A stretch of DNA of 64,000 nucleotides. It comes from Bryobacter sp. CoA8 C33 (GTDB taxonomy: Bacteria; Acidobacteriota; Terriglobia; Bryobacterales; Bryobacteraceae). A program made the position numbers and the translations under genes. The stretch is from the NCBI GenBank assembly GCA_019931185.1, contig JAINDK010000050.1, positions 186,001-250,000 on the forward strand, written 5' to 3'. The notes under the pieces are model-generated. The model saw only the letters and a list, made by a program, of their open reading frames with translations. It was not told the DNA's origin and did no database searches. How positions within the stretch are numbered: position 1 is the first letter of the stretch; every line of letters begins with the position of its first letter. Of the stretch, positions 63,501-64,000 are shown piece by piece.

Positions 63501-64000
63501 GCTCTCCGGACATCTGGACCAGCTTGAAGCTGAGTCCATCCACATCCTGCGCGAAGTCGCCGCCAGCTTTGCCCATCCCGTCATCCTGTATTCGGTCGGC
63601 AAGGATTCAAGCGTTCTCGTGCACCTCGCCCGCAAGGCCTTTTCCCCTGGCAAGATCCCTTTCCCCCTCGTCCACATCGACACCACGTACGAATACCCGG
63701 AACTGATCGAGTTTCGTGACTGGTTTGTGTCGCAAATCGGCGCCCGCCTGATCGTGCACATCAATGAAGAAGCGGTCGCCGCTGGCACCAATCCATATGC
63801 CCTCGGCACCGCCAAGTGTTGCAGCCTCCTCCGCACCAGGGCCCTCGTCGAGGGCCTCGAAAAGCTTGGAGCCGACGCCGCCATCGGGGGCGCCCGCCGC
63901 GACGAAGAACGCTCCCGCGCCAAGGAACGTGTCTTTTCCTTCCGCAACCGCTTCGGCCAGTGGGACCCCAAGGACCAGCGCCCCGAACTCTGGAACCTCT
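63499..64000 (+). CDS. cysD: Sulfate adenylyltransferase subunit 2, 3'-truncated
   Basis: The first 167 codons of CysD, starting at ATG 63499, run off the window. The P-loop-like PPi motif is [18 protein letters not shown] (SxGKDSxV), followed by [34 protein letters not shown] (the RDEExSR motif) and [12 protein letters not shown]. CysD, with the GTPase CysN, makes adenylyl sulfate from sulfate and ATP in sulfur assimilation; cysN probably follows. Confidence 0.96.
   Translation, partial: MLSGHLDQLEAESIHILREVAASFAHPVILYSVGKDSSVLVHLARKAFSPGKIPFPLVHIDTTYEYPELIEFRDWFVSQIGARLIVHINEEAVAAGTNPYALGTAKCCSLLRTRALVEGLEKLGADAAIGGARRDEERSRAKERVFSFRNRFGQWDPKDQRPELWNL

Overview
The window is GC-rich chromosomal DNA of a free-living bacterium, most likely an acidobacterium of the Solibacter/Bryobacter type. 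This rests on gene content and protein flavour: a DUF4159 protein, acidobacterial-style alpha/beta hydrolases, a menaquinone-type SdhCAB, a Tad pilus and many sensor and partner-switch proteins. No alignment was run. No rRNA, tRNA, CRISPR array or insertion sequence was recognised. Genes are dense, and many neighbours overlap by 1-4 bases.

Layout. 0-8 kb: the end of an S9 peptidase, an anti-sigma-type ATPase, a histidine kinase with an unusual NtrC-like partner, a papain-like (C70-type) protease with a peptidoglycan-binding domain, a glycosyltransferase and signal peptidase I. 8.0-8.4 kb: a small unknown gene behind nested palindromes. 8.4-21.3 kb: housekeeping genes (pcrA, icd, purEK, an RluA-type synthase, a sirtuin, larC, metG, tatD, a polyprenyl synthase, DUF4159). 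21.6-24.7 kb: a solitary 1013-residue phage-tail-like protein. 24.7-31.6 kb: a minus-strand block (hydrolase, aldo/keto reductase, ABC-F ATPase, D-aminoacylase, accD, rlmH). 31.6-35 kb: an FHA-GAF-PP2C phosphatase, a glycosyltransferase and a methyltransferase. 35-42.5 kb: a split Tad locus (cpaB-tadB-tadC, then cpaF after a DHH phosphoesterase, about 1 kb of gene-free DNA and galT). 43.6-44.9 kb: two pseudogenes. 44.9-50.9 kb: a CusF-like lipoprotein, a class III aminotransferase, a methyltransferase, yraN, an NtrB/NtrC-like pair and a cyclotransferase. 50.9-55.4 kb: a tightly overlapping minus-strand operon (PfkB kinase, membrane glycosyltransferase, DapF homologue, UDP-sugar dehydrogenase). 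55.5-61.1 kb: a phosphoesterase, sdhCAB, an RraA-like protein and a metallopeptidase. 61.1-62.9 kb: a short Mrp ATPase and the C-terminal half of a hydrolase. 63.5 kb to the end: the start of cysD.

The most striking observation is structural. The N-terminal half of an acidobacterial alpha/beta-hydrolase gene lies on the plus strand and ends at 44404. A C-terminal half of the same family lies on the minus strand and begins at about 62916. They meet at the same residue, share a CGAC at the breakpoints, and would be restored by one inversion of about 18.5 kb. The G-versus-C bias of the plus strand also flips at both points. Other notable items are a DapF homologue with both catalytic cysteines replaced by serine, an NtrC-type regulator with no GAFTGA loop and an altered Walker A, and an Mrp protein lacking its CxxC pair.
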